A stretch of 64,000 bases of DNA from positions 3,162,001 to 3,226,000 of the forward strand of contig OW818685.1 of assembly GCA_942493245.1 (NCBI GenBank), given 5' to 3'. The position numbers were made by a program, and so were the translations under genes. Below, piece after piece: positions 36,635 through 45,004 of the stretch (positions are counted from its first letter, which is position 1; the number at the start of each line of letters is the position of its first letter). Source of the stretch: DAOPYU01 sp942493245. Lineage in GTDB: Bacteria > Sumerlaeota > Sumerlaeia > UBA8349. The notes under the pieces are model-generated. The model did no database searches, was not told the DNA's origin, and saw only the letters and a program-made list of their open reading frames with translations.

Positions 36635-36925
36635 AAGTCTTTATGGAATCCCCCACTCCTTTTCAAAACGGACCATTTGGTTCACTTCCCCCCGCCTGCG
36701 CCGCACGGTTTGAACCATATCGAACGAAACTGGACCTCCCCCCCTTTTCTTCCCATCCCCACGGGCACGCATCTCTATATAACTCTAAAAAAAGGAGATA
36801 GACTGGATCTACTCCTCTTGAAACAGCCTAAATCCGGGATTGGTCCGCTTCTTGCTCCCTGTCTGGACGAGGCGCGTCCATGCAAATAACCCACGCGCCC
36901 TATCCCACACAGGAACCAGACTGCC

Positions 36926-37900
36926 ATGTACGTCTCCAAACGCACCCTCCTCTGTCTGTCCCTGTTGCTGGCCGTCGCGATTCAGACTGGGTGTTCGTAT
37001 GCCCGGCGTCTCACCGTGGCCGAGGAGATACAGGAAGCGCAACAGCGCTTCTCGCAGGGAGAATACATGGTGGCGCGGGCGCTTTACGAGCGGCTGGCGC
37101 AGAATTCCCCGGACAGTCAGGTGCGTCAGAAAATGCTGTTCCTGATGGGGAAATGCTACTTCAACGATCAGGTGCGCGCCTACCACGACGCCCGCATCGC
37201 CTACCTGCAATACATTGAGACCTATCCGAACGGGCAATATGTTGCGGAAGCGCGGCAATGCCTAGCCGAGATTGACAACGCCCAGAAGCAACGCAACCAA
37301 CGCGCAGAAATCAAACTGGGACAGGTGGCTCAGGAAATCGAAACCATCAAAGCCGCTATTCAGGCCGACCCTCACAACGGCAATCTTTACAACAACGCGG
37401 ACTTGCACCTGAAACTCGGCAACGCGCTCTGGCGTTTGCAGCGCTACGATGAGGCGCGCGACGCCTACGTGCGCAGCTACGAACTCAACGCGGCCTTGCG
37501 TGAAAACACCACGATCCGCGAACGCCTGACCACCGACGCCGCAGGCCAGATCGTGCCGGTGACCCCCGAGCGCCGCAGCGAAATCGAACGCGAACGCCAG
37601 CCTCTTGTGGTCTTCAACGACAACGCCTACAAGTCGCGCCTGAACAACGATCTCTACAGCGCCCGCGAAGTCAATTACAACGTGACGGGCCTGATCCGCA
37701 ACCAGAGCGCCCGCGAATTGAGCGGGGTCGTGCTGGAAGTGCGGTTCTTCAATCCCAACCGCGACCTGATGGACACGCAGACCATCGAAATCGGCAACAT
37801 CGGCCCGGGCAGTGTTCGCGCCTTCCTGGCCCAGGCCATTAACTACGACAACCTGTACAACATCGTTCGGTACGAGTGCTATTTCCGGTACAACCAGTGA
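36926..37900 (+). CDS. Outer-membrane TPR lipoprotein with C-terminal FxLYD-like domain
   Basis: 324 residues. A lipoprotein signal peptide ends in IQTGC, so Cys23 should be lipidated. Residues 30-190 contain BamD/YbgF-like TPR helices (EAQQRFSQGEYMVARALYERLAQ, GKCYFNDQ, LKLGNALWRLQRYDEARDAYVRSYEL). The C-terminal 90 residues (VNYNVTGLIRNQSARELSGVVLEVRFFN) look like an FxLYD beta-sandwich. It sits 16 bp before the first secretin gene, so a pilotin-like assembly role for the secretins is a reasonable inference. Confidence 0.8.
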   Translation: MYVSKRTLLCLSLLLAVAIQTGCSYARRLTVAEEIQEAQQRFSQGEYMVARALYERLAQNSPDSQVRQKMLFLMGKCYFNDQVRAYHDARIAYLQYIETYPNGQYVAEARQCLAEIDNAQKQRNQRAEIKLGQVAQEIETIKAAIQADPHNGNLYNNADLHLKLGNALWRLQRYDEARDAYVRSYELNAALRENTTIRERLTTDAAGQIVPVTPERRSEIERERQPLVVFNDNAYKSRLNNDLYSAREVNYNVTGLIRNQSARELSGVVLEVRFFNPNRDLMDTQTIEIGNIGPGSVRAFLAQAINYDNLYNIVRYECYFRYNQ

Positions 37901-37916
37901 GCAAGGAACCCCTTCT

Positions 37917-38966
37917 GTGAACCGCTTGCGCGCACATCGCCTGTTTCTTCACCGCCTCGTCTCCCGGACGTTGCCGGTTCTGGCCGTCGCGTTGTTGCTC
38001 GCCCAGGTTCCGATGGTCCAAGGCCAGGTTCCAACGCCTGTCCCCGCTCCGGCGCCCGCCGCCCCACAACCGGCTCCTGCCCCAGCGCCCGGCGCCGCTC
38101 CAGCGGCCACACCCGCTCCGGCAGCACCGGCTCCAGCCGCAACTGCGCCCGCCCCGCCCCCCGCACCACTTCCCGAGCCTCCGGCTGGCTATCCCCAACA
38201 AATTCGCATCAAGGCGCGCATTCTGGAATGGACGCACGATTCCAATATTGACTGGGGATTCAACCTCAACTACCTCTCGAAAGATTCGAACAGCCTGACC
38301 TGGGCCAGACTTTTGTTGCCCAGCCAGCATCTGACCGAAACCAATCAGGGCGTGCAAGCCTGGCTGAAAGGCTCCACAACCGGCAATGATCCGGACATTC
38401 TGGCCGTGATCCAGATGCTCGAACAACTGGGCGACGTGCGGGTGATTTCGCAGCCCAACATCGTAGCCAAGTGCCCCCCCTTCGGCGCGCCGGAAGCCAC
38501 CGTGGCCGAGGGCAAGTATTCCGCAAAAGTTTCCACCGATTCCGACGTACCTTACGAAACCGCCAAGACGGCCGGATATGCGCTGGCTCGAGTCACCGAG
38601 TATATCAAGATCTCGACCCAGTTGTCGGTGACCGTGGCCGGAATGAAAGACCAATTCATCAAACTCCACATCAACGCCAGCGTCAACGACCTGGGGAACT
38701 ACGTTTCGGTCGGCACAGACCCTCAGGGCAACCTGCTTCAGGTGCCCCGTACCGAGGAACGCAGCATCACCAATACTGTGCTGGTGGCCGATCGTCAGGT
38801 TTTCATTGCCGGGCTGCTGAAAACGGCCAAAAACACCAAAAAGAGTCAGGGAGTTCCCTGGCTGGCGGAATTGCCGTTCCTGGGTTACCTGTTCAAGAAT
38901 CAGGGGCGGACGGGCAAGGACCAGGAACTGCTCTTCATCATCCAACCCGAGATCGTGCGGAGCTGA
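37917..38966 (+). CDS. Minimal secretin 1 with Ala/Pro-rich linker
   Basis: 349 residues from GTG 37917 (AAGGA nine bases upstream). A signal peptide is followed by about 65 residues of Ala/Pro repeats, then a single secretin domain: IRIKARILEWTHDSNIDWGFNLNYL, DVRVISQPNIVAK, IKLHINASVNDLG and the closing VLVADRQVFIAGLLKT plus LPFLGYLFKNQG and QELLFIIQPEIV. No N0/N1 ring domains are present, so it is far shorter than GspD, PilQ or T3SS secretins (usually above 600 residues). The flexible linker could span peptidoglycan. It forms a tight cluster with the lipoprotein and the second secretin. Confidence 0.82.
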   Translation: MNRLRAHRLFLHRLVSRTLPVLAVALLLAQVPMVQGQVPTPVPAPAPAAPQPAPAPAPGAAPAATPAPAAPAPAATAPAPPPAPLPEPPAGYPQQIRIKARILEWTHDSNIDWGFNLNYLSKDSNSLTWARLLLPSQHLTETNQGVQAWLKGSTTGNDPDILAVIQMLEQLGDVRVISQPNIVAKCPPFGAPEATVAEGKYSAKVSTDSDVPYETAKTAGYALARVTEYIKISTQLSVTVAGMKDQFIKLHINASVNDLGNYVSVGTDPQGNLLQVPRTEERSITNTVLVADRQVFIAGLLKTAKNTKKSQGVPWLAELPFLGYLFKNQGRTGKDQELLFIIQPEIVRS

Positions 38967-38997
38967 GTCCCCAGACTATCCCTCGAGAGGCAGAATC

Positions 38998-40011
38998 GTG
39001 CAAAGACCCCATCGGCGCCCCACCTCCCTCTGGTCTCTTCAGGCCCTGGCCCTCGCGGCTCTGGTTCTGGGGACCGGGTGCGCTACGCGCCCGGCGCCGT
39101 CCACCGCTGCTCTGCCCGACTCCTCCGGTGAAGTGCTGGCCACATCCTCCAGTCAACCGGTCTCGTACGATCCGAGCATGATGCAGGTGGTTCTGGAAGC
39201 CTTTGCCGTCGAAGTCAACGAGAACAAAACGAGCGATATCGGGGTCGATGCCTCCTTCAACCGCGATTCAGGAAACTCGTTGAACCTCTTGGAAGTGGAC
39301 CGCCTCGCCTCGACCTTTGCTCCCAACCCGGCCGCAGGCGTTTTATTGAACTATGCCCACGTGAGCAAGTATGGCGCGGTGAATGCCCAGTTGCGGGCCT
39401 TGCTGGCCTCGGGGGATGCCGAAATCCGCACCCGTCCCATCGTGGCGACCCTGAACAACACCGAGGCGACGATACAGACCATTGACCGGGTCCCGTATCA
39501 GGATCTGATTTATGAGAAAAGCGGGCAGTCCAACCTGGGCATCACCTTCCGTGAAGTGGGCATCAAGCTCAAGGTCCGGCCCGAAATCCAGACGCCTCTC
39601 GAGAAAGGCGTAATCAAAATCTGCCTGAACAATATCGAAGTCAGCGGCGTTTCCCACTTTGTGATCGTCCGCAGCGTAGAACGTCCGGTCTTTGTCACCT
39701 CGCGCGCCAATAGCGACGAATTGCTGGTACGTGACGGAGAAACGCTTGTGATTGGCGGACTTAAATCGAAACGAGAAGTCATGATCGAGAGACGGGCCCC
39801 CTATCTGGGCGCCATTCCGGTTGTAGGCTGGGCCTTCAAAAACCAGCACAAGGAGATTCGCGACACCGACCTTTTGTTCTTCATCACCCCCCATTTGTTG
39901 CCACCGGGAGCCAATCCGGTTCTCCCGTACAATTTTCAACACCAAGAGATTCTCACAGATCCCCTCGCAAGTCCCTCCATCGAGAAGAAGTCCCTCACAC
40001 TGTCACAATAG
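38998..40011 (+). CDS. Minimal secretin 2, lipoprotein form
   Basis: 337 residues from GTG 38998 (GAGAGG seven bases upstream). The signal peptide ends VLGTGC, making Cys28 the lipidation site. The body is again a bare secretin domain: MQVVLEAFAVEVNE, DAEIRTRPIVATLNN, VGIKLKVRPEIQT, LLVRDGETLVIGGLKSK, APYLGAIPVVGWAFKNQ and DLLFFITPHLL. It shares the fold but little sequence with the preceding secretin, so two non-identical subunits may form one mixed ring or two rings. A strong terminator follows, suggesting that the three genes form one operon. Confidence 0.82.
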   Translation: MQRPHRRPTSLWSLQALALAALVLGTGCATRPAPSTAALPDSSGEVLATSSSQPVSYDPSMMQVVLEAFAVEVNENKTSDIGVDASFNRDSGNSLNLLEVDRLASTFAPNPAAGVLLNYAHVSKYGAVNAQLRALLASGDAEIRTRPIVATLNNTEATIQTIDRVPYQDLIYEKSGQSNLGITFREVGIKLKVRPEIQTPLEKGVIKICLNNIEVSGVSHFVIVRSVERPVFVTSRANSDELLVRDGETLVIGGLKSKREVMIERRAPYLGAIPVVGWAFKNQHKEIRDTDLLFFITPHLLPPGANPVLPYNFQHQEILTDPLASPSIEKKSLTLSQ

Positions 40012-40042
40012 GGTCATTTGGGCTTTTTCTTCGCATCCCCTG

Positions 40043-40082
40043 GACCCGCGCGTACGACCCTTCGCGCGGGTCTGTCCTTTTT
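40043..40082 (+). terminator. Rho-independent terminator after the secretin operon
   Basis: Perfect 10-bp GC-rich stem (GACCCGCGCG / CGCGCGGGTC, 40043-40072) with a 10-nt loop, followed by TGTCCTTTTT. Confidence 0.85.
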
Positions 40083-40301
40083 CCCCCTCCCTCTCCTTTT
40101 TCCTTGCCTGATTGCTTCCATCCGATTAGAAAAAAGGAGCTGAGAACGCTCAGGCGGCGCCGGTGGAGACCTTTTTCCTGAAGCCCCGCTCGAATCTTCG
40201 ATCATGTGGCGTCGCTCAATCGTCTCAGGCCCGATGCCTGACAAGCAGGCAAGCAGTCAAGTTTGTCTGGCCCCCTCACTTAGAAAGGCCTGTTCCCCCT
40301 T

Positions 40302-41516
40302 ATGCTCGAACCGTATTCCACCACCCTCGTCGGGTTGACCCTGGCTATTGACGCAGGTCATCTGATCCTCGATGAACCCTCAACCAACAGTATCCTGTCG
40401 CTGCACCCGGCAATCACCCTCAGTGGCGAGAAAAAACCTCGGCTTTGCACAGCGGTCGAAGGCTTTTCCGTCTCCTCGCACCAGGTTTCGATCATCTGGA
40501 AACCCGTGGCGGGAATGGAATTGACCACCCGCCTGAATCTTCTGGAAAACCCGGATGGAAGGGAAGAAGCCGAAGAGAAAAACCCGCGGTTTGTCCTGCA
40601 GGTCCAGGCGCGCGTCTGTGGCGCCACCCCTGTCGAGATTGCCGCGCTCCACCCCCTCTGCATTCCTGAAGAAGAAACGGGCGCCTGCGCCCTGGGACTG
40701 GAAGATCTTCGCACCCTGGGTTCCTACCATCCGAAAAACCCGCCCCGCCTGCTGCGCCTGCGAGGCGGCGCCATCCACAGCCGTCTTCTGGCCGCGTGGT
40801 TCTCACCATCAGGCAACCCCCTGTTTCTGTTGGCCGCGCAGTCGGCGACCCAACCCTGGCCCACATTCGACTGCACCGGCGCGCGGGGCAAAATGGTCGG
40901 GATGCGGGTCAGCTACGCCACCGGGCAGCGCCTCGAACCCGGCGAAACCGTGGAAACATCCCCGTTGCTCTTCGTACTGGGAAACCACGACGTCCAGGAA
41001 GAAATCGAAACCTGGAAAGCTGAGTTAAACGATCCGGAAGCCGCGAGCCTGATCCCCGCGTTCGATCCTTCCGATACACCGATCGAAGAGGAACCGGAAG
41101 TCATCGAGACCCCGGAGCCGGGAGAAGTCCCAGAAACCGAGTCCGTGGAATCGCCAGAAACCGAAGAGATCCCCTCCGCTGACTCCGATGCGGAAGAGAC
41201 GGAACCCGAACCTCACGAAACGGACGCAGAAGAAGAAGAGGAAACCGATCTGAGCGAAGAAACGGAATCGGAAGGGGCGGAGGAAGAGGAAACGAATCTG
41301 GACACTCTGGCCTTGTCCTGGTCTCTAACGAAGCTCTCCTTCCGGGGCTGCGCCGGGTTCCGCCGCGCCAGCGCTCAAACCCGTTCCGCCCAGGAAACCG
41401 GCAAACCGGCGACCCCTCGGTGGGCCTCGGGCCGGCGCTACCAGCCTGTCGCCGGAACCTCGCTGCGGACCCGCGGGTACTGGCGGGCCACCTATCCGGA
41501 AAACGAAACCGAGTGA
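40302..41516 (+). CDS. Unknown protein with a long acidic tail
   Basis: 404 residues, not recognised. Residues 1-245 are a mixed beta-rich region with no signal peptide; a stretch such as GMELTTRLNLLENPDG is loosely reminiscent of carbohydrate-enzyme beta-sandwiches, but I would not name a family. Residues about 250-340 are extremely acidic (EEEPEVIETPEPGE and following Glu/Asp/Pro repeats). The last 65 residues switch abruptly to basic and Ser/Gly-rich. That change might be a natural charge-segregated tail or a frameshift, though no better alternative frame is obvious. It lies between the secretins and the PilT-like ATPase on the same strand, so a link to that machinery is possible. Confidence 0.6.
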   Translation: MLEPYSTTLVGLTLAIDAGHLILDEPSTNSILSLHPAITLSGEKKPRLCTAVEGFSVSSHQVSIIWKPVAGMELTTRLNLLENPDGREEAEEKNPRFVLQVQARVCGATPVEIAALHPLCIPEEETGACALGLEDLRTLGSYHPKNPPRLLRLRGGAIHSRLLAAWFSPSGNPLFLLAAQSATQPWPTFDCTGARGKMVGMRVSYATGQRLEPGETVETSPLLFVLGNHDVQEEIETWKAELNDPEAASLIPAFDPSDTPIEEEPEVIETPEPGEVPETESVESPETEEIPSADSDAEETEPEPHETDAEEEEETDLSEETESEGAEEEETNLDTLALSWSLTKLSFRGCAGFRRASAQTRSAQETGKPATPRWASGRRYQPVAGTSLRTRGYWRATYPENETE

Positions 41517-41573
41517 GAACTCGACAATTGGAAGCCTTCCGGGTTTCCACAACCACAGTTAGGAGCCGCCGTT

Positions 41574-42671
41574 ATGAATTACAAAGCATTACTCGAAGCC
41601 ATGGCCAAAGTCGGCGCGTCGGACCTTCATTTCAAGGTCAATACCCCCCCCAACATGCGGATCAACACCGCTCTGCGCGAGATCGAACACCCCCCTGTCA
41701 CCGCCGAAGAAATCAAGCAACTCGTAGATGAAACCATGCCCGAGCACCTGCGCGAGCGATTCAAGGAAGAAATGGTGGCGGACTATGCCCTGGGATTGCC
41801 CGACATCGGACGTTTCCGTTTCGCCGCCTTCCACCAGCGGCACAACATCACGGTGGTCATTCGCCGCATCAATAACAAAATCCCCCCGCTGAAAGAACTC
41901 AACCTGCCCAAGGCAGTCAACAACCTCGTCAAACAGAACCGCGGTATCACGCTGGTCACCGGGATCACCGGTTCCGGAAAGTCCACCACCCTGGCCTCGA
42001 TGGTCAATGAAATCAACTGTTCGCGGCGAGACCATATCGTCACCATCGAAGACCCCATCGAATACATGTTCGAGGACAACAAGTCCCTCATCAATCAGAT
42101 GGAAGTGGGAATTGACTGCCCCTCGTTCCGCCAGGCCATGATCCGCATCCTGCGCTTCGACCCGGACATTATCCTGATCGGGGAAATGCGCAGCAGCGAC
42201 ACGGTCTCGGCGGCTCTGGAAGGCGCCGACACCGGCCACCTGGTGCTCAGTACGCTCCACACCTCGGACGCCAAACAGACCGTCAACCGCATCCTCCACT
42301 TCTTCTCGAAGGAAGACGAGGATCTGATCCTCGAACAGTTGTCTCTGAACCTGCGCGCCATCATCTCCCAGCAACTCCTGCCGCGCAGCGACATCAAGGG
42401 CGTCATCCCCTGCGTCGAGTTGCTCATCAACACCCCCATCGTCGGAAAACTGATCCGCGAAGGGCGCATTGACGACATCCAGCAGGTGCTGCGCAACCAG
42501 GACGAAGACATGCAGTCCTTCGACGTCAGTCTGGCCCTGCTCGTGCGCGACAACAAGATTGCGATCGACACGGCCATGAAACACTGCGCCGACGAGGCGT
42601 CCGTGCGCCGCATGATCCGCGGCGAGTTCAGCGCCGGCGACAAGGGCGCGCTCATCGGCGGCGGGTTCTAA
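41574..42671 (+). CDS. PilT/PilU-like type IV pilus retraction ATPase
   Basis: 365 residues, AGGAG nine bases upstream. The N-terminal PAS-like domain contains the ASDLHF motif. The RecA domain has Walker A TGITGSGKSTT, Asp box IVTIEDPIEYMF, Walker B DIILIGEMR and the His box STLHTSDAKQTVNRI, all expected of PilT. The usual GEMRD reads GEMRSSD, so the Asp after Arg is replaced. PilT hexamers depolymerise pili at the inner membrane. No pilin, PilB or PilC gene is nearby; the adjacent secretin genes are the only related partners visible. Confidence 0.93.
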   Translation: MNYKALLEAMAKVGASDLHFKVNTPPNMRINTALREIEHPPVTAEEIKQLVDETMPEHLRERFKEEMVADYALGLPDIGRFRFAAFHQRHNITVVIRRINNKIPPLKELNLPKAVNNLVKQNRGITLVTGITGSGKSTTLASMVNEINCSRRDHIVTIEDPIEYMFEDNKSLINQMEVGIDCPSFRQAMIRILRFDPDIILIGEMRSSDTVSAALEGADTGHLVLSTLHTSDAKQTVNRILHFFSKEDEDLILEQLSLNLRAIISQQLLPRSDIKGVIPCVELLINTPIVGKLIREGRIDDIQQVLRNQDEDMQSFDVSLALLVRDNKIAIDTAMKHCADEASVRRMIRGEFSAGDKGALIGGGF

Positions 42672-42685
42672 ACCGAACCGATTAT

Positions 42686-42757
42686 GAACCGCGAAAAACG
42701 CGAAAGACGCAAAAACAGATATTTGTTTTTCGCGCTTTTCGCGTCTTTCGCGGTTTC
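42686..42757. repeat. Long inverted repeat of CGCGAAA words after the PilT-like gene
   Basis: Arms of about 32 bp (42686-42717 and 42724-42757) are complementary with few mismatches around a very short loop. Both arms repeat a (C/A)CGCGAAA-type word. It begins 15 bp after the stop codon and probably forms a very stable RNA hairpin or a cruciform. Confidence 0.75.
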
Positions 42758-42817
42758 TCTTACAATCCGCTGAAGGCTGACAAGAATTTCCATGATTCCA
42801 TGGAAAATTCTTATGTT

Positions 42818-42943
42818 CGTCATCCCCGCGAAAGCGGGGACCCAGAGGAAGCGCGAACGACGGAAAAGAGGAATCTTTTCGGAAATATGGAAATCAAAAC
42901 CCGAACGCCCCGGTTCTGGGTTCCCGCTTGCGCGGGAATGACG
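42818..42943. repeat. REPIN-like paired palindrome, copy 1
   Basis: Two REP-like units face each other: CGTCATCCCCGCGAAAGCGG at 42818 onward, and its inverted relative ending CGGGAATGACG at 42943. Each has an internal hairpin (CCCCGCgaaaGCGGGG; CCCGCttgcGCGGG). Copy 2 lies at 46319-46442. No REP-associated transposase is present in the window. The gap 42672-43027 otherwise contains only hairpins. Confidence 0.8.
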
Positions 42944-43027
42944 GAAAATGGGGCAAGTCGGAAAAGAAGTCTGATCGCCGATTCCTTCTGACAGTGACTC
43001 TATTCCCTGGGAAAGTCCTGAGACCAC

Positions 43028-43672
43028 ATGAAAAACAACACGCCCCTGCAACTGCTCGTCGGGACCAACAACGCCCACAAGGCGGGAGAAATCGCCGCCC
43101 TGCTCAGCGATTCGCACCGCCCGATCCGGGTACTGACCCCGCGCGATCTGGGCATCACTGAGGAACCGGAGGAAGACGGAGACACCTTCGAGGCGAACGC
43201 GCTGATCAAAGCGCGTTACTACGCCGAACAGAGCGGTCTGCCCTGCCTGGCCGACGATTCCGGCCTTGTGGTGGACGCGCTGGACGGGCGTCCCGGCGTT
43301 TACTCCTCGCGTTACGCCCCTTCGGACCCCGAGCGCATCGCCCGCCTCCTGCGCGAACTCGAAGGCGTTCCCGAAGCCCGGCGCACCGCCCGCTTCGTCT
43401 GCGCCGCCGCGCTGGTTTTGCCACCCGACCCGAAAGAACAGGGAACACAACCCTCCACGCCCCGCGAAACCGTCTGCGTGGGGACCTGCGAAGGCCGCAT
43501 CGCGCTCGAGGCGCGGGGAAAAAACGGGTTCGGATACGACCCTGTGTTTTTCCTGTCCGATGTAAACAAAACAATGGCCGAACTCTCCCCCGCCGAAAAA
43601 AACGCGCGCAGCCACCGCGGCCGCGCGCTCGAAGCGATTCATCCTTGCCTGCTTGAAATACTGAACGCCTGA
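43028..43672 (+). CDS. rdgB: RdgB/HAM1 non-canonical purine NTP pyrophosphatase
   Basis: 214 residues. Hallmarks: VGTNNAHKAGEI at the N-terminus, CLADDSGLVVDALDGRPGVYSSRYA with catalytic acids, GKNGFGYDPVFF and the SHRGRA substrate loop. It hydrolyses ITP, XTP and dITP to monophosphates, keeping them out of nucleic acids. It carries a slightly long loop around PPDPKEQGTQPSTPRE. Not obviously in an operon with its neighbours. Confidence 0.95.
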   Translation: MKNNTPLQLLVGTNNAHKAGEIAALLSDSHRPIRVLTPRDLGITEEPEEDGDTFEANALIKARYYAEQSGLPCLADDSGLVVDALDGRPGVYSSRYAPSDPERIARLLRELEGVPEARRTARFVCAAALVLPPDPKEQGTQPSTPRETVCVGTCEGRIALEARGKNGFGYDPVFFLSDVNKTMAELSPAEKNARSHRGRALEAIHPCLLEILNA

Positions 43673-43710
43673 GAGACTTAAGGAGTCCCAGATCTTACCC
43701 CAGATCCCTC

Positions 43711-43739
43711 TTGACAGCCTCGGCGCGTTCGGGTAGTTT
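43711..43739 (+). promoter_or_regulatory. Promoter of the Fe-ADH/Zn-ADH operon
   Basis: TTGACA (43711-43716), 17-bp spacer, TAGTTT (43734-43739), about 70 bp before the gene start. Confidence 0.55.
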
Positions 43740-43754
43740 TGGAATGTCGTTATC

Positions 43755-43772
43755 GTTACCGAAGTCGGTAAC
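43755..43772. promoter_or_regulatory. 18-bp palindromic operator
   Basis: GTTACCGAAGTCGGTAAC is a perfect palindrome apart from its two central bases. It lies just downstream of the expected transcription start and before the ribosome-binding site, where a repressor would block the dehydrogenase operon. The regulator is not encoded in the window; LacI- or GntR-type binding is a guess from the symmetry. Confidence 0.7.
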
Positions 43773-43810
43773 ATGGATACTTCAGGCAACTCCCCGGGAG
43801 GATGGGTTTC

Positions 43811-44977
43811 ATGAAATCGTTTGGATACATTCAGCCTTCGCGTCTGGCTTTCGGCGCGGGACGGCTCAAGGAAGCGGGAAGTATTGTGTCCCGTTATGGC
43901 AAAAACGCCCTGCTCGTGGTGGACCCCGGCTTTCGCCAGGCCCTGCCGCAGGCAGTTGAAGCCGTTCAGGCTTCACTGAAAGAAGCAGGGTTGGCCGTCA
44001 ACGTCTTTGACAAGGTCTTCCCGAACCCGCGCCTGTGCGACGTGCAAGAGGGAGCGGAACTGGCCCGGTCTCAGGCAATAGACGTGATCGTGGGGATGGG
44101 CGGGGGCAGCGCGATGGATTCCGCGCGCGCCATCGCCGTGGCGGCCACGCACCCGGGCACCGCAATGGACTACCTGTACTTCAAGACCCAACCGACCGAA
44201 AAAACCCTCCCCTTCGTGTTGATCCCGACGACGTCGGGAACCGGCAGCCACATGAGCTGCTGCGCGGTCATCACCGACACGGATCAGGATTTCAAATCGG
44301 CCCTGTGGAACCAGGACCGGCTGTTCGCGCGCGCCACGCTCGTGGACCCCGAACTGATGCTCTCGCTCCCCAAAGGCGTGACGGCCAGCACGGGCTTCGA
44401 CGTCTTCACGCACGCCTTCGAGTCGTACATCAATGTGGGCGCTTCGCCGATGGGCGACCTGATGGCGCTCGAAACCATCGCGACTGTGGCGGAGTACCTG
44501 CCCAAGACACTCGCCGATCCGACCAACATCGAGTATCGCTCGAAGCTGGCCTGGGCCGACACGCTGGCGGGCGCGACCATTGCCAACGTGGGCACGACGC
44601 TGCCCCACGCGATGGGGCAGCCCATCAGCGGCCACTTCCCGAAAGTGAGCCACGGCCAGTCGCTCGCGGTGATCTACCCGGCCTTCCTCGGTTACACGTG
44701 GGACTCGAGCGTCGAACGATTCGCCCGCATCGCCCGTATCTTCAATCCGCAACTGAACAACGCGACGGACGCCGTGGCCGCCGAGGCGCTGAAAGACGAG
44801 ATCGTGGCGTTCCTGAAGAAGATCGGCATGTTCTGTACGCTTGACGATTTCGGGATCACGCGCAAAGATGTGGAGCCGATCCTGAAGCATTGCATGGAGT
44901 TCCCGGACGTCAACGTGAACCCCAAAGTTCCGGACACGGACAAGGTGCGCGAGTTGTATCTGCAAAGTTTCAAATGA
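43811..44977 (+). CDS. Iron-containing (type III) alcohol dehydrogenase
   Basis: 388 residues from ATG 43811; GGGAGG lies nine bases upstream, whereas the earlier ATG at 43802 abuts that site. The NAD(P)-binding region has GMGGGSAMDSARAIA, and the metal site is visible as GFDVFTHAFESYI (Asp and His) and PHAMGQPISGHFPKVSHG (two His). Family members oxidise or reduce alcohols and aldehydes such as butanol, lactaldehyde/1,2-propanediol or glycerol. It is co-transcribed with the Zn-dehydrogenase 27 bp downstream. Confidence 0.92.
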   Translation: MKSFGYIQPSRLAFGAGRLKEAGSIVSRYGKNALLVVDPGFRQALPQAVEAVQASLKEAGLAVNVFDKVFPNPRLCDVQEGAELARSQAIDVIVGMGGGSAMDSARAIAVAATHPGTAMDYLYFKTQPTEKTLPFVLIPTTSGTGSHMSCCAVITDTDQDFKSALWNQDRLFARATLVDPELMLSLPKGVTASTGFDVFTHAFESYINVGASPMGDLMALETIATVAEYLPKTLADPTNIEYRSKLAWADTLAGATIANVGTTLPHAMGQPISGHFPKVSHGQSLAVIYPAFLGYTWDSSVERFARIARIFNPQLNNATDAVAAEALKDEIVAFLKKIGMFCTLDDFGITRKDVEPILKHCMEFPDVNVNPKVPDTDKVRELYLQSFK

Positions 44978-45004
44978 CCTCACTGGCCAGAAGGAGATGA
45001 TATC

